This document shows positions 54,793-63,804 of a stretch of 64,000 bases of DNA, one piece after another. This DNA comes from Desulfopila sp. IMCC35006 (GTDB taxonomy: Bacteria > Desulfobacterota > Desulfobulbia > Desulfobulbales > Desulfocapsaceae). The translations under genes and the position numbers were made by a program. Each line of letters starts with the position of its first letter. Position 1 is the first letter of the stretch. Location: assembly GCF_005116645.1 (NCBI RefSeq), contig NZ_SWCM01000001.1, positions 806,001-870,000 of the forward strand. Reading direction: 5' to 3'. The notes beneath the pieces are model-generated. The model was not told where the DNA came from and searched no databases. It saw only the letters and a program-made list of their open reading frames with translations.

Positions 54793-55084
54793 TTAAAGAC
54801 ATCAGAATCGCCCCCGGCCCCCTGGTGGTATTTGCAGCGCCATCAATTATTGTATTGCATTTTTGTCGCTGCCCTGTTAAAAAGCGGGGTTCATTCGCGT
54901 GAGTGTCAGACCAGAACATAGATTTTTTTGGGGATGTTTCGCAAAACTGGACAGACACGAACATATCGACCGTCGAAAACCGCACCATGGTTTTCCTGGT
55001 GAGGTCGATTTTTCTTTCCTGGGCAGGCTTTGCACAACAAGTTTTCTTTTGGAATCAACCCAATTTCATCTAATAGGTATTACT

Positions 55085-56887
55085 ATGTCTTCTGAGTATG
55101 AATCAACGCCGTTTTCCTTTACCGATTTTGACCTTTCCGCACCCCTCCTTCAGGCCGTCAATGACGCCGGCTACGAAACCCCGACGCCCATCCAGCAAGA
55201 GATGATCCCGCATGTCCTTGCGGGCAGAGATGTGGTCGGCCAGGCCCAGACCGGCACCGGTAAAACCGCCGCTTTCGCCCTGCCGCTGCTGTCTCGGCTG
55301 CAACCGGGAAAGAGCAAAAATCCGCAGATCTTAGTACTTGCCCCGACCAGAGAGCTTGCTCTTCAGGTTGCTGAATCTTTCACAGAGTACGGAAAACACC
55401 TGAAAAATTTCAACGTCCTGGCCATTTTCGGCGGCCAGGATTACAACATCCAGCTGCGTCAGCTGCAGAAGGGCGTGCAGGTTGTCGTGGGCACTCCTGG
55501 CAGAGTCATGGATCACCTTCGCCGGGGAACCCTCAAACCGGAGAGCATTCACAGCCTGGTACTCGATGAAGCCGACGAGATGCTCAGGATGGGTTTTCTC
55601 GATGATGTGGAATGGATCCTCGAGCAGCTTCCGGGCAGAAAACAAACTGCGCTTTTCTCGGCGACCATGCCACCCAATATCCGCAAGATAGCCCAGAAAT
55701 ACCTCAGCGACCCGGTCGAAATCACCATCAAAACCAAAGCGGTTACCGCCCAGACCATTAACCAGCGATGCCTGGTCACAACCGGCGGGTTTACCAAAAA
55801 AATAGACGCCCTGTCGCGAATCATAGAAGCCGAAAGCGTTGACGGCATCCTGGTTTTCGTACGCACTAAAATACAGACGGTCGAGATAGCCGAACACCTG
55901 GTCGCGCTCGGTTTCTCTGCAGCGCCACTGAACGGCGACATTCAGCAAAGCCAGAGACTCCGCACCGTCGAACAGCTCAAGGCGAAAAAGATCGATATCC
56001 TGGTGGCAACAGATGTCGCAGCCCGCGGCCTCGACGTGGAGCGAATCAGCCACGTTATCAATTTCGACATTCCTTTTGATACCGAATCGTACATTCACCG
56101 AATCGGCAGAACCGGCAGAGCCGGCCGCAGCGGCGAGGCGATCCTGTTTGTCAACCCGCGCGAGCAATCGATGCTCCGGTCGATTGAGCGAGCGACACGG
56201 CAAAAAATTCAGCCGATGAACCTGCCTTCAGTCGCCGATATCAACAAAAAAAGGATCGAGCAGTTTAAAGAGAAAATCACCACTGCCCTGCAAAAAGATA
56301 TTTCGTTTTACGAAAACCTCATCGCTGAATACCTGGAGCAGACTCAGGTAGAGCCGCTTCAGCTGGCAGCAGCTCTGGCTCAGCTCAGCCAGGGCGGCAC
56401 CCCCCTGCTCAAGGATGAGCCGAAGTTCAGGGACGAGCCGGCCCCGGCCAGTCGACGCAGCCAACCGGTCAAGACCGCAAGAACCGCCCGCCCCGCTGAG
56501 CAACGGCCCAAACCCAGAAAAAGTATGGCGATGCAGCTCCCGCCGGAAGAAGGCATGGAACGGTTTCGCATCCAGCTCGGCAACAACGAGGGGGTGAAAC
56601 CGGGGAATATTGTCGGGGCCATTGCCAACGAAGCGGATATTAACAGTAAATTTATCGGCCGCATATCCATCTTTGACAACTACAGCACCGTCGACCTGCC
56701 GTTCGGCATGCCGGAAGATGTCCTGCGCGTACTCCAGCGGGCCCGCATCGGCAGCAAGGCGATGAAACTGCAAAAGATAGCAGACACGACCTCGCAGCCG
56801 TCAATTCAGCAAAAAACGAAACGACGCAGCGCCGACACAAGAAAACAAGACCAGATCAAGACGCCTGGCATCAGCGCCAACCTTTAA
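55085..56887 (+). CDS. deaD: DEAD-box RNA helicase (DeaD/CsdA-like)
   Basis: A 600-residue helicase from the ATG at 55085; a longer frame begins upstream but has no homology. Domain 1 has AQTGTGKTAAFALP, PTRELALQV, GTPGRVMD, DEAD and SATMP. Domain 2 has FVRTKIQT, ATDVAARGLDVERISHVINFD and HRIGRTGRAGR. A C-terminal DbpA/CsdA-type RNA-binding domain (about 490-565) precedes a basic tail. It unwinds structured RNA in ribosome assembly and cold adaptation. Its 292-bp upstream region (54793-55084) has no other gene, as expected for a long cold-responsive leader. Confidence 0.94.
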   Translation: MSSEYESTPFSFTDFDLSAPLLQAVNDAGYETPTPIQQEMIPHVLAGRDVVGQAQTGTGKTAAFALPLLSRLQPGKSKNPQILVLAPTRELALQVAESFTEYGKHLKNFNVLAIFGGQDYNIQLRQLQKGVQVVVGTPGRVMDHLRRGTLKPESIHSLVLDEADEMLRMGFLDDVEWILEQLPGRKQTALFSATMPPNIRKIAQKYLSDPVEITIKTKAVTAQTINQRCLVTTGGFTKKIDALSRIIEAESVDGILVFVRTKIQTVEIAEHLVALGFSAAPLNGDIQQSQRLRTVEQLKAKKIDILVATDVAARGLDVERISHVINFDIPFDTESYIHRIGRTGRAGRSGEAILFVNPREQSMLRSIERATRQKIQPMNLPSVADINKKRIEQFKEKITTALQKDISFYENLIAEYLEQTQVEPLQLAAALAQLSQGGTPLLKDEPKFRDEPAPASRRSQPVKTARTARPAEQRPKPRKSMAMQLPPEEGMERFRIQLGNNEGVKPGNIVGAIANEADINSKFIGRISIFDNYSTVDLPFGMPEDVLRVLQRARIGSKAMKLQKIADTTSQPSIQQKTKRRSADTRKQDQIKTPGISANL

Positions 56888-56898
56888 CGGAAAAAAGT

Positions 56899-57726
56899 AT
56901 GCTACAGCATACCTTCTGCCACATTCCCGGCATTGGCATGAAAACCGAGCGACAGCTCTGGGCGGCGGGAATTACCAGCTGGAACCACTGGCAGCCAGAG
57001 CCGCCTGTCCGGCTGTCCGCTGCCACCAGGCTTGAAGCGACCAGGGTCCTGCAGGATTCCCTGGTCGCCCTCGATAAAGACCCGGCGTTCTTCGTCTCCC
57101 AGCTCGGCAGCACTGAACCATGGCGGATTTTCCCGCACTACCGCGATCGAACCGTCTATCTCGACATCGAGACTACCGGGCTGGACGACTACGCAACGGT
57201 TACAACCATTGCGCTCTATGACGGCCGGGAGGTATTCACCTATATCAACGGCAGAAATCTGGATGATTTTGTCCGCGACATTCAGCAATACCAGGTCATT
57301 GTCAGCTATAACGGCAAAAGCTTCGACATTCCATTTCTTGAGAGATTTTTTGGCATCCGCTTAGATCATGCGCAGATCGATCTGCGCTATGTGCTGGCCC
57401 GCCTCGGCTTTAAAGGAGGGCTGAAGGGATGTGAGAAGCAGCTGGGACTGCACCGCGGCAGCCTTGATGGTGTTGACGGTTATTTTGCCGTACTTCTCTG
57501 GAACCGCTACATCCAGGAAAATGACGAAAAGGCCCTTGAGACCCTGCTCGCCTATAACATTGAAGATACGGTCAACCTGGAAAGGCTGATGATTGAGGCC
57601 TATAACCGGAACGTACTCGCCACCCCTTTTGGTGAACAACTGATCATCCCCTTTCCCGCCCCGGCGCCCAACCCTTATTTCGCCGATCACGACTGCATCG
57701 ACAGGATCAAGCGCACCTGGTATTGA
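56899..57726 (+). CDS. Ribonuclease H-like exonuclease-fold protein (YprB-like)
   Basis: A 275-residue protein. After a helical, possibly HhH-like N-terminus (CHIPGIGMKTERQLWAAGIT) comes a DnaQ-type RNase H fold with exo motifs YLDIETTGLDDY (D, E), SYNGKSFDIPFL and YNIEDTVNL (D). This matches the RNase H-like YprB group. The likely activity is metal-dependent exonuclease, not demonstrated. It starts 12 bp after the DEAD-box helicase on the same strand, so the two may form an RNA-processing unit. Confidence 0.85.
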   Translation: MLQHTFCHIPGIGMKTERQLWAAGITSWNHWQPEPPVRLSAATRLEATRVLQDSLVALDKDPAFFVSQLGSTEPWRIFPHYRDRTVYLDIETTGLDDYATVTTIALYDGREVFTYINGRNLDDFVRDIQQYQVIVSYNGKSFDIPFLERFFGIRLDHAQIDLRYVLARLGFKGGLKGCEKQLGLHRGSLDGVDGYFAVLLWNRYIQENDEKALETLLAYNIEDTVNLERLMIEAYNRNVLATPFGEQLIIPFPAPAPNPYFADHDCIDRIKRTWY

Positions 57727-57741
57727 CGGCGTTGCAATAGC

Positions 57742-58659
57742 CTACAGATCGATTTCCATCCCTTCCCTGGCGAAGAAAACCTCAGTCTGCCCGTACTTGC
57801 CCGGTTCACAGTAAATTTCAGCCAGTTCGTCCAGGGCGGTATCGCTCCGGTCCGGATCATGGTGGAACATGGCAAGTTTTTTGACTCCGGCCCTGTTGGC
57901 GGCACCGATAGCATATTCCATCGTGGTATGCCCCCAGTTTATTCTCGTGCTGTACTCCGCATCGGTATACTGCGCATCGCAGATGAGCAGATCGGCCCCG
58001 GCAAAGAACTGTTCGATCGCCAGATTCTGTTCAATAGCCACTTCATTGCCTTCAAACGCCATTGCCTCATCGTAGGCAGGGTCTTCCGGGTCAGTTACAA
58101 AGAGATTGCGGAACGGTTCCGAATCATAACAGGTACAGACCACTCGGCCATCATATTCAAAGCGGTAGCCCAGAGCGGTGATCGGATGGTTGAGCAATTT
58201 GGTTGCCAGGTGCAACCCGTTGCCCAGGTCTATATTCGGATCCTCTTTTAACCGCACATATTCGACATCTGAAGCAAGTTCACCTAAATTAACCGGGAAA
58301 TAACGATATTTCATCTGCCCGCCGACAACCTCCTCAAGCGGATCTTCCTCAAAGGACACCGGCCCATGCACTTTCAATTTTGTACCCGGAATATAAATAG
58401 GCGTGAAAAACGGGTAGCCCATAATATGGTCCCAGTGGGTATGCGATAGAAAGATATCGGCTTTAATCGGCCCCTTGGGCAGATCATTGGCCATGATAGA
58501 ATTGCCCAGCGAGCGAATCCCGGAGCCTGCGTCAACGATGACAAGCCGGTTGTCCGATCCTACCCGCAGCTCAATGCAGGCCGTGTTGCCGCCGTATTTC
58601 TGTGTTATGGAACCGGGGCTGGGGATAGATCCCCGAACTCCCCAAAAACGAACTTTCAT
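57742..58659 (-). CDS. Metallo-beta-lactamase-fold hydrolase
   Basis: A 305-residue protein with the zinc-binding HxHxDH motif (SHTHWDH) near residue 75, the start MKVRFWGVRGSIPSPGS and later metal ligands in NHPITALGYRFEYDG, ICDAQY and FHHDP. This resembles the RNase Z-like MBL family found next to signalling genes in deltaproteobacteria. Substrate unknown. It is followed in the same direction by nothing else; an HDOD gene lies 12 bp upstream on the same strand and is likely co-transcribed. Confidence 0.88.
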   Translation of the reverse strand: MKVRFWGVRGSIPSPGSITQKYGGNTACIELRVGSDNRLVIVDAGSGIRSLGNSIMANDLPKGPIKADIFLSHTHWDHIMGYPFFTPIYIPGTKLKVHGPVSFEEDPLEEVVGGQMKYRYFPVNLGELASDVEYVRLKEDPNIDLGNGLHLATKLLNHPITALGYRFEYDGRVVCTCYDSEPFRNLFVTDPEDPAYDEAMAFEGNEVAIEQNLAIEQFFAGADLLICDAQYTDAEYSTRINWGHTTMEYAIGAANRAGVKKLAMFHHDPDRSDTALDELAEIYCEPGKYGQTEVFFAREGMEIDL

Positions 58660-58671
58660 CGACGCTCCCGC

Positions 58672-59532
58672 CTATATTTTTAAAAAGATCTCGGCCTTTT
58701 TTATTTCTTCGACCACCCGGTCGCCAATACCGCAGAATTCCTGCCAGGAAAGATCGACGGCTGTCAACAGCCGGCCGACCTCCTCTTCTGCAGGAAAAGG
58801 GTCTCCGGCATATCCATGGTCGACAATATTACTGTACATATTACCAAGAGCAACCAGGGCCATTTGCTGCCCCAGATCGCCGGTCAGAGTTGCGATCTGG
58901 TGGTGACTGCCGATGCAGCCGGTAATAACCTGGTTGAGCTTCCATTTATCGGCAATCATCAGGCCAACTTCCTGATGATCAATGCCCATCACCTCCATCT
59001 CAACCTGATACAGGGGCAACTGCTCCTCCCTGGCAATCTGCAACACTTCGATGTATTCATCCCCAAAAGGGACCTTGCCAAGATCATGCAGCAGGCCGGC
59101 AAGAAACAGCTCTTCTCTTTCCATCACCGCCATTCCCTTGACCTCACCAAGCATCTTGGCACTCACTCCGGCACCAATCGAATGGGCCCAGAACTTGGTT
59201 GTCGGCAGGGCTTTTGATTTTTTCGCCCCGGCAACACTGCGGATAATGGCAGTACTCAGCGCCATATTCTTGACGGTGTTCATCCCGAGCATAGTGATCG
59301 CTCTGGTAAGGGAGGTGACTTTATTGATTAATGAATAATAGGCGGAATTAATGAGTTTCAGCACCTGCCCGGTCAGTACCGGATCAAGCGAAATCACCTT
59401 ATTAAGTTCATTTGGTGACGCATCGGTACGGCTACAAATCTCCATCACCTTGCCAACAGTTGTCGACAGGCTGGGCATCTTATTGATAAACCTCTCAATA
59501 TCCCGCCGCTGCTGTTTTTTATCAATAGTCAT
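58672..59532 (-). CDS. HDOD-domain signalling protein
   Basis: A 286-residue protein consisting of one HDOD domain (about 20-220): PSLSTTVGKVMEICSRTDASPNELNKVISLDPVLTGQVLKLINSAYY and LFLAGLLHDLGKVPFGDEY. The second stretch keeps an HD pair (HDLGK), unlike many HDOD proteins, so a phosphohydrolase activity is conceivable. HDOD proteins are regulators of unclear mechanism. It is the first gene of a likely two-gene operon with the MBL gene. Confidence 0.9.
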   Translation of the reverse strand: MTIDKKQQRRDIERFINKMPSLSTTVGKVMEICSRTDASPNELNKVISLDPVLTGQVLKLINSAYYSLINKVTSLTRAITMLGMNTVKNMALSTAIIRSVAGAKKSKALPTTKFWAHSIGAGVSAKMLGEVKGMAVMEREELFLAGLLHDLGKVPFGDEYIEVLQIAREEQLPLYQVEMEVMGIDHQEVGLMIADKWKLNQVITGCIGSHHQIATLTGDLGQQMALVALGNMYSNIVDHGYAGDPFPAEEEVGRLLTAVDLSWQEFCGIGDRVVEEIKKAEIFLKI

Positions 59533-59631
59533 ATTTCCAATTTAAGATCAATTATTTGGCCAGTGTGGGGTAAGAAATCCTGCTGAATTATTCTATCGAA
59601 AGAATTGGTCAAGGTCAAGACAGGCAGAAAA

Positions 59632-60393
59632 TTAATGACGGCAAAACGCAACGGCATCCTTATATGCCAGACTCTTGCCGCCAAAAATATCCAGGGCACT
59701 GCCGATGGTAATATCCAGTCGGTTGTGTCCAGTTTCTTTCAACAGCTGCAGATCTTTCAAATCTCTGATTCCTCCGGCATAGGTGGTCGGAATAGGCGTC
59801 CACCCGGCAAGTTTTTCAACCAGCTCATTTTCTATTCCGGCACATTTCCCTTCGACATCTGCCGCGTGGATAAGAAATTCATCACAAAAGCCGGAGAGCT
59901 CATCAAGGACTCTCTCGGAGATGATCACTTCGGTAAATTTTTGCCATCGGTCGGTGACGATGAAATAGTCATCGTTTTTTTTCCGGCAACTCAAATCAAG
60001 AACAAGCCGTTGTCGTCCAACAGCCCTGGCCAGCTGCTTGAGTCTGGCCATGTCGATTTGACCATTGCTGAAGACGAATGAAGTAACAATGACATGGGAA
60101 GCGCCCTTATCCAGCCACTTGCCGGCATTGCCGGTGTTGATACCACCCCCGAGCTGCATACCGCCCGGCCAGGCGGCAAGGGCCTCTTCGGCGGCGAGGT
60201 CGTTGCCCGGCCCCAGCATGATGATATGGCCACCGGTTAAATTATCCTGCCGATAAAGCTCGGCGAACCAGGCTGGCGGCCTGGTGGCAACGAAATTTGT
60301 TTGCACTGCCTCCGGGGCGTCATCTTTCAGGGTCGAACCAACGATCTGCTTCACCACCCCACCATGGAGATCAATACATGGTCTGAATTTCAT
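59632..60393 (-). CDS. hisA: ProFAR isomerase, eukaryotic-type HisA
   Basis: A 253-residue TIM-barrel enzyme from the ATG at 60393, which has GAGGTG 6 nt upstream. It converts ProFAR to PRFAR in histidine synthesis. The N-terminal catalytic Asp is in PCIDLHGGVVKQIVG, the phosphate-binding GGGINTGN and YAGGIRDLKDL follow, and LDLSCRKKNDDYFIVTDRWQKFT is characteristic of the eukaryotic (HIS6) form rather than the common bacterial HisA. It stands alone, without other his genes, immediately after an intrinsic terminator. Confidence 0.88.
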   Translation of the reverse strand: MKFRPCIDLHGGVVKQIVGSTLKDDAPEAVQTNFVATRPPAWFAELYRQDNLTGGHIIMLGPGNDLAAEEALAAWPGGMQLGGGINTGNAGKWLDKGASHVIVTSFVFSNGQIDMARLKQLARAVGRQRLVLDLSCRKKNDDYFIVTDRWQKFTEVIISERVLDELSGFCDEFLIHAADVEGKCAGIENELVEKLAGWTPIPTTYAGGIRDLKDLQLLKETGHNRLDITIGSALDIFGGKSLAYKDAVAFCRH

Positions 60394-60408
60394 ATCGCTC
60401 ACCTCGAT

Positions 60409-60444
60409 AAAAAAAAAGCGGGATGCCTATGCAGCACCCCGCTT
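60409..60444 (-). terminator. Intrinsic terminator after the RecA-like ATPase gene
   Basis: On the minus strand a stem AGCGGGGTGC/GCATCCCGCT (10 bp, one G-U pair, short loop) is followed by nine T. It ends the ATPase transcript and lies just 15 bp before the hisA start, so hisA needs its own promoter or relies on read-through. Confidence 0.85.
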
Positions 60445-60495
60445 CTCTATTACACAATCCTTCAAATAGTCTGCCGTAATCGGCAAAAACTCATG

Positions 60496-61191
60496 CTAAC
60501 ATTGTTTAATGAGCGATGTTGAAGGATCAAGCATCAGAATGGTACCGGGATCCACCGAACAGTTTTTACACTTGACGATGTTCAAATTAATATTATCCCC
60601 CTCAGGATTGATGAGCAGCACAGTATCAAAGAGACTGTCTACCTCGTGGCAGGGGGCAGGAACACCATCGGCACTCACCCGCTTGTCGCCGCGGTGACTG
60701 ACCGCTGAGAACCAGATCATTTTCAAACCACACTGGACCATGAAATCACGCAGCTCTTCGAGTGATTTCTGGTCGTTATTTTCAAAATCGTAGCCATCGA
60801 CAATCAGGCATTCCGGTTTATAGATATTCTGTTTAACCAGGTCGTCCAGTCTCTCTTCAAGCTTTGCCTTAGAGAACGAGCTTTCCTTAAAAGTCATAAT
60901 CATTCGATTCTTCATGACTTCGGGGATAGACTCTATTTTCTCACCGTCGGTCAGCAGGGAAAGGATATCGTCATACCAGGCACGGGTTTTATCAACACCC
61001 TCACCAATCGCTACGTGGAGCACCTTGTTGCCAAGCAGCATACAATCGAGAGCCAGTTGCACCAAAATAGCAGTTTTGCCGAGTCCAGCCCTGGCCATGA
61101 CCAGGCCCATCATTGACTGACCAGCACCACCCGCCTTACCCTCAAGCCCAAGGGCTCGAAGTGGATTATTAACTATCGAATCATTTTCCAT
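60496..61191 (-). CDS. RecA/DnaB-superfamily ATPase of unknown role
   Basis: A 231-residue P-loop protein with Walker A ARAGLGKTA (about residues 33-41), Walker B in CLIVDGYDF, and a later FSAVSHR (sensor-like) segment. It looks like the KaiC/DnaB-type RecA-like fold in a short form without extra domains. The N-terminus (NDSIVNNPLRALGL) is not a known signature. It lies 102 bp after EF-G on the same strand and has its own terminator. Confidence 0.72.
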   Translation of the reverse strand: MENDSIVNNPLRALGLEGKAGGAGQSMMGLVMARAGLGKTAILVQLALDCMLLGNKVLHVAIGEGVDKTRAWYDDILSLLTDGEKIESIPEVMKNRMIMTFKESSFSKAKLEERLDDLVKQNIYKPECLIVDGYDFENNDQKSLEELRDFMVQCGLKMIWFSAVSHRGDKRVSADGVPAPCHEVDSLFDTVLLINPEGDNINLNIVKCKNCSVDPGTILMLDPSTSLIKQC

Positions 61192-61293
61192 GGCAGTTCA
61201 CCTTTATTATTCCTTATCAACTGGCATTGTTCACGCCGTCATCAATATAATTTTTAAATCAGTATATAGTAGTAATCTGAAGCTCGGCGTTTA

Positions 61294-63378
61294 TCAACCG
61301 TTCTTCCGCTCGTCCTGATACTTTTTAATCAACTCTTCACTGACACCCTTTGGCACCGGTTTAAAGGTGGCAAACTCCATGGTGAATTCTGCTTTTCCCT
61401 GGGTCAGTGAGCGTAACGTGGTCGAGTAGCCGAACATCTCGGAAAGCGGAACTTCCGCCTCGACAACCGAGTAGTTGCCTTCCTCGGTAGTGCCGATAAT
61501 CATTCCCCGTCGCTGATTGATCGAGCCCATTACCGAACCCTGAAACTCGGAAGGCCCTTCGACCGCTACCTTCATGATCGGTTCCATAATAACCGGTTTC
61601 GCCTTCAGGTAGCCTTCTTTGAAGGCACCAATTGACGCGAGCTGGAAGGCAATATCCGACGAGTCGACCGCATGGAAGGCACCATCGTTTATGACACAGC
61701 GAACCCCGGTAATGGGGGCGCCACAGAGCGAGCCTTTTTCGAGAGACTTCTGGAATCCTTTGTCACAGGAGCTGATATATTCACGGGGAATAACACCACC
61801 GACAATCTTGTCGACAAATTCGTATTCACCTTCTTCCATCGGCTCGAGATAACCAGCCACCCGACCATACTGGCCGGAGCCGCCGGTCTGTTTCTTATGG
61901 GTGTAATTGAAATCGGCACGCTGACCAATGGTTTCACGATAGGCGACCTGGGGCGCACCGACAGTGACAACAGCACCGTACTCACGCTTCATCCGTTCAA
62001 TGTATACCTCCAGATGCAACTCACCCATTCCGGAGATAATGGTTTCACCGGTTTCATGATCAACAAAGGTTTTAAAGGTCGGATCTTCTTTCGTGAAACG
62101 GTTCAGCGCCTTGGACATATTGATCTGCGCCTTGTTATCAGTCGGAATGACGGCAAGTGAAATAACCGGCTCCGGAATATGCATGGAGGTCATGGAGCAG
62201 GAGATGTCTTCGGAGGTGAAGGTATCGCCCGAGGCGCAATCAACCCCGAACAAGGCGACGATATCACCGGACCCGCATGCATCGATCTCCTCCATTTCAT
62301 TGGAATGCATCCGGCAGAGACGTCCCACTTTAACTTTTTTGCCGGTTCTTCGGTTGAAAATAGTATCACCTTTTGCCAGCTTGCCCTGATAGGAACGAAC
62401 ATAGGTCAACTGACCATACCGTCCATCCTCGAGTTTGAACGCCAGCATAACCAGCGGATCGTCAGGATTGTTGCTGACCGGAAACTCTTTCTCGGCGTTA
62501 TTGAGATCAAGTGCCATATTGACGACATCGGTGGGACAGGGAAGAAAATCCCTGACGGCATCGAGCAACGACTGCACGCCCTTGTTCTTATAAGCCGAAC
62601 CAACCAGCACCGGAGTAAACTCCAGGGAAAGGGTACCCTTACGCACCGCGTCATAGACCAATTGGGGATCAACCGCACCTTCTTCGAGCAGGGCCTCCAT
62701 CAGGTCTTCAGAGAACATGGAGACTTCTTCGAGCAAGGCATCATGCCTCTTCTGGGCTTCGTCGAGCATCGCCGCGGGGATCTCTTCGATACGGATATTT
62801 TCACCGCTGGCCCCGTCAAAATAGACCGCTTTCATGGTGATGAGATCAACGACACCGTTAAGCTCACTTTCCAGACCAATCGGCATCTGCAGCAAATGCG
62901 CATTCAATTCCAGCTTGTCGCGAAGCTGTCTGGTTACTTTCTCGGGATTGGCGCCGGTACGATCGCATTTATTGATAAATGCAATACGCGGGACATTGTA
63001 ACGGGTCATCTGCCTGTTGACCGTAATCGACTGGGACTGGACTCCACCCACCGAACAAAGCACCAGCACTGCACCGTCCAGAACCCTGAGCGCCCGTTCT
63101 ACCTCTACAGTAAAATCAACGTGGCCCGGAGTATCGATAATGTTGATGTCAATATCTTTCCAGGAGCAGTAGGTTGCGGCGGATTGAATGGTAATACCAC
63201 GCTCTTTTTCAAGCTCCATGGAATCCATTTTTGCTCCGACGCCGTCTTTCCCCCGCACCTCATGGATTGCATGAATCCTCTTGGTATAATAAAGGATGCG
63301 TTCGGTCAAGGTGGTCTTTCCCGAATCGATATGGGCGCTGATACCTATATTTCTTACTTTCGATAAATCCTTACTCAT
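61294..63378 (-). CDS. fusA: Translation elongation factor G (spd/mitochondrial-like EF-G1)
   Basis: A 694-residue GTPase from the ATG at 63378 (GAGGA upstream); the longer frame begins inside the leader and is discarded. G motifs: HIDSGKTT (G1), [13 protein letters not shown] and [10 protein letters not shown] (G4). The IDSGKTT variant of G1 and the surrounding sequence resemble EF-G1 of spirochaetes, planctomycetes, deltaproteobacteria and mitochondria (spdEFG1 type), specialised in translocation. Domains II-V follow in standard order, ending with [20 protein letters not shown]. No rps12/7 or tuf is nearby, so it is outside the str operon and another EF-G probably exists elsewhere. Confidence 0.95.
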   Translation of the reverse strand: MSKDLSKVRNIGISAHIDSGKTTLTERILYYTKRIHAIHEVRGKDGVGAKMDSMELEKERGITIQSAATYCSWKDIDINIIDTPGHVDFTVEVERALRVLDGAVLVLCSVGGVQSQSITVNRQMTRYNVPRIAFINKCDRTGANPEKVTRQLRDKLELNAHLLQMPIGLESELNGVVDLITMKAVYFDGASGENIRIEEIPAAMLDEAQKRHDALLEEVSMFSEDLMEALLEEGAVDPQLVYDAVRKGTLSLEFTPVLVGSAYKNKGVQSLLDAVRDFLPCPTDVVNMALDLNNAEKEFPVSNNPDDPLVMLAFKLEDGRYGQLTYVRSYQGKLAKGDTIFNRRTGKKVKVGRLCRMHSNEMEEIDACGSGDIVALFGVDCASGDTFTSEDISCSMTSMHIPEPVISLAVIPTDNKAQINMSKALNRFTKEDPTFKTFVDHETGETIISGMGELHLEVYIERMKREYGAVVTVGAPQVAYRETIGQRADFNYTHKKQTGGSGQYGRVAGYLEPMEEGEYEFVDKIVGGVIPREYISSCDKGFQKSLEKGSLCGAPITGVRCVINDGAFHAVDSSDIAFQLASIGAFKEGYLKAKPVIMEPIMKVAVEGPSEFQGSVMGSINQRRGMIIGTTEEGNYSVVEAEVPLSEMFGYSTTLRSLTQGKAEFTMEFATFKPVPKGVSEELIKKYQDERKNG

Positions 63379-63446
63379 GGCTGCTGTCCTCTGCAACGTT
63401 GCAACCGGCTTCCATCCGGCCTCGCTTATAAAAAGCTTTGGGAAAA

Positions 63447-63485
63447 TAAAAAAGTAAGGAGTTACAGCAGGCTGTAACTCCTTAC
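63447..63485 (-). terminator. Perfect hairpin with T-run in the fusA leader
   Basis: A 14-bp perfect stem (63454-63467 with 63472-63485, GTAAGGAGTTACAG) with a 4-nt loop is followed on the minus strand by a T-rich run (63447-63453). It lies 69 bp before the EF-G start. It would stop a transcript coming from upstream on the minus strand, so it is either a leader attenuator for fusA or the end of a small RNA of about 70-80 nt. Confidence 0.65.
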
Positions 63486-63526
63486 GCAACTGACTCGACT
63501 GACACTGCTTGCTGGCAGCAGACCGT

Positions 63527-63555
63527 ATAATATGGCCTCACTGCTCATTGTGCAA
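63527..63555 (-). promoter_or_regulatory. Possible minus-strand promoter upstream of fusA
   Basis: On the minus strand TTGCAC (63550-63555) and TATTAT (63527-63532) are 17 bp apart. The -35 matches the consensus only weakly (3/6). A transcript starting near 63520 would reach the hairpin after about 70 nt. Confidence 0.35.
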
Positions 63556-63690
63556 CAAATAACCACTCTTTTTACCTCAAGCATCTTATAAATGCTACAT
63601 AAAAAATTAAAGCTATCATCTTTATATTCCGTTATTCTTTATGCAAACTCCATCAGCGGCCCAAGAAGGCCATGAAAAGCAAAAAAATCA

Positions 63691-63738
63691 TTGACAGACA
63701 AAAGAGTCTTTTGTAAATAGGAATCATTATTTAATGAT
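63691..63738 (+). promoter_or_regulatory. Rubrerythrin promoter with Fur/PerR-like palindrome
   Basis: TTGACA (63691-63696) and TAAATA (63714-63719) are 17 bp apart. Just downstream stands a perfect 7-2-7 palindrome ATCATTATTTAATGAT (63723-63738), the form of Fur/PerR boxes, over the likely transcription start. Repression by a peroxide or iron regulator fits a rubrerythrin gene. Confidence 0.55.
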
Positions 63739-63804
63739 AATACGTCCTGCTGTGTTTTGCATTGCACAGCGCAACAGCACCCTAACCATTTTACGGAGGT
63801 CTAG

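Noticed and set aside
54948-54963. 16-nt identity between the deaD leader and the TunR palindrome arm
   Set aside because: In a 64-kb window a 16-nt match between two places is expected about once by chance, and no paired arm is present.
62179-63366. 395-codon plus-strand open frame opposite fusA
   Set aside because: It is the antisense shadow of the strongly biased EF-G gene, with low-complexity, non-homologous sequence and no ribosome site.
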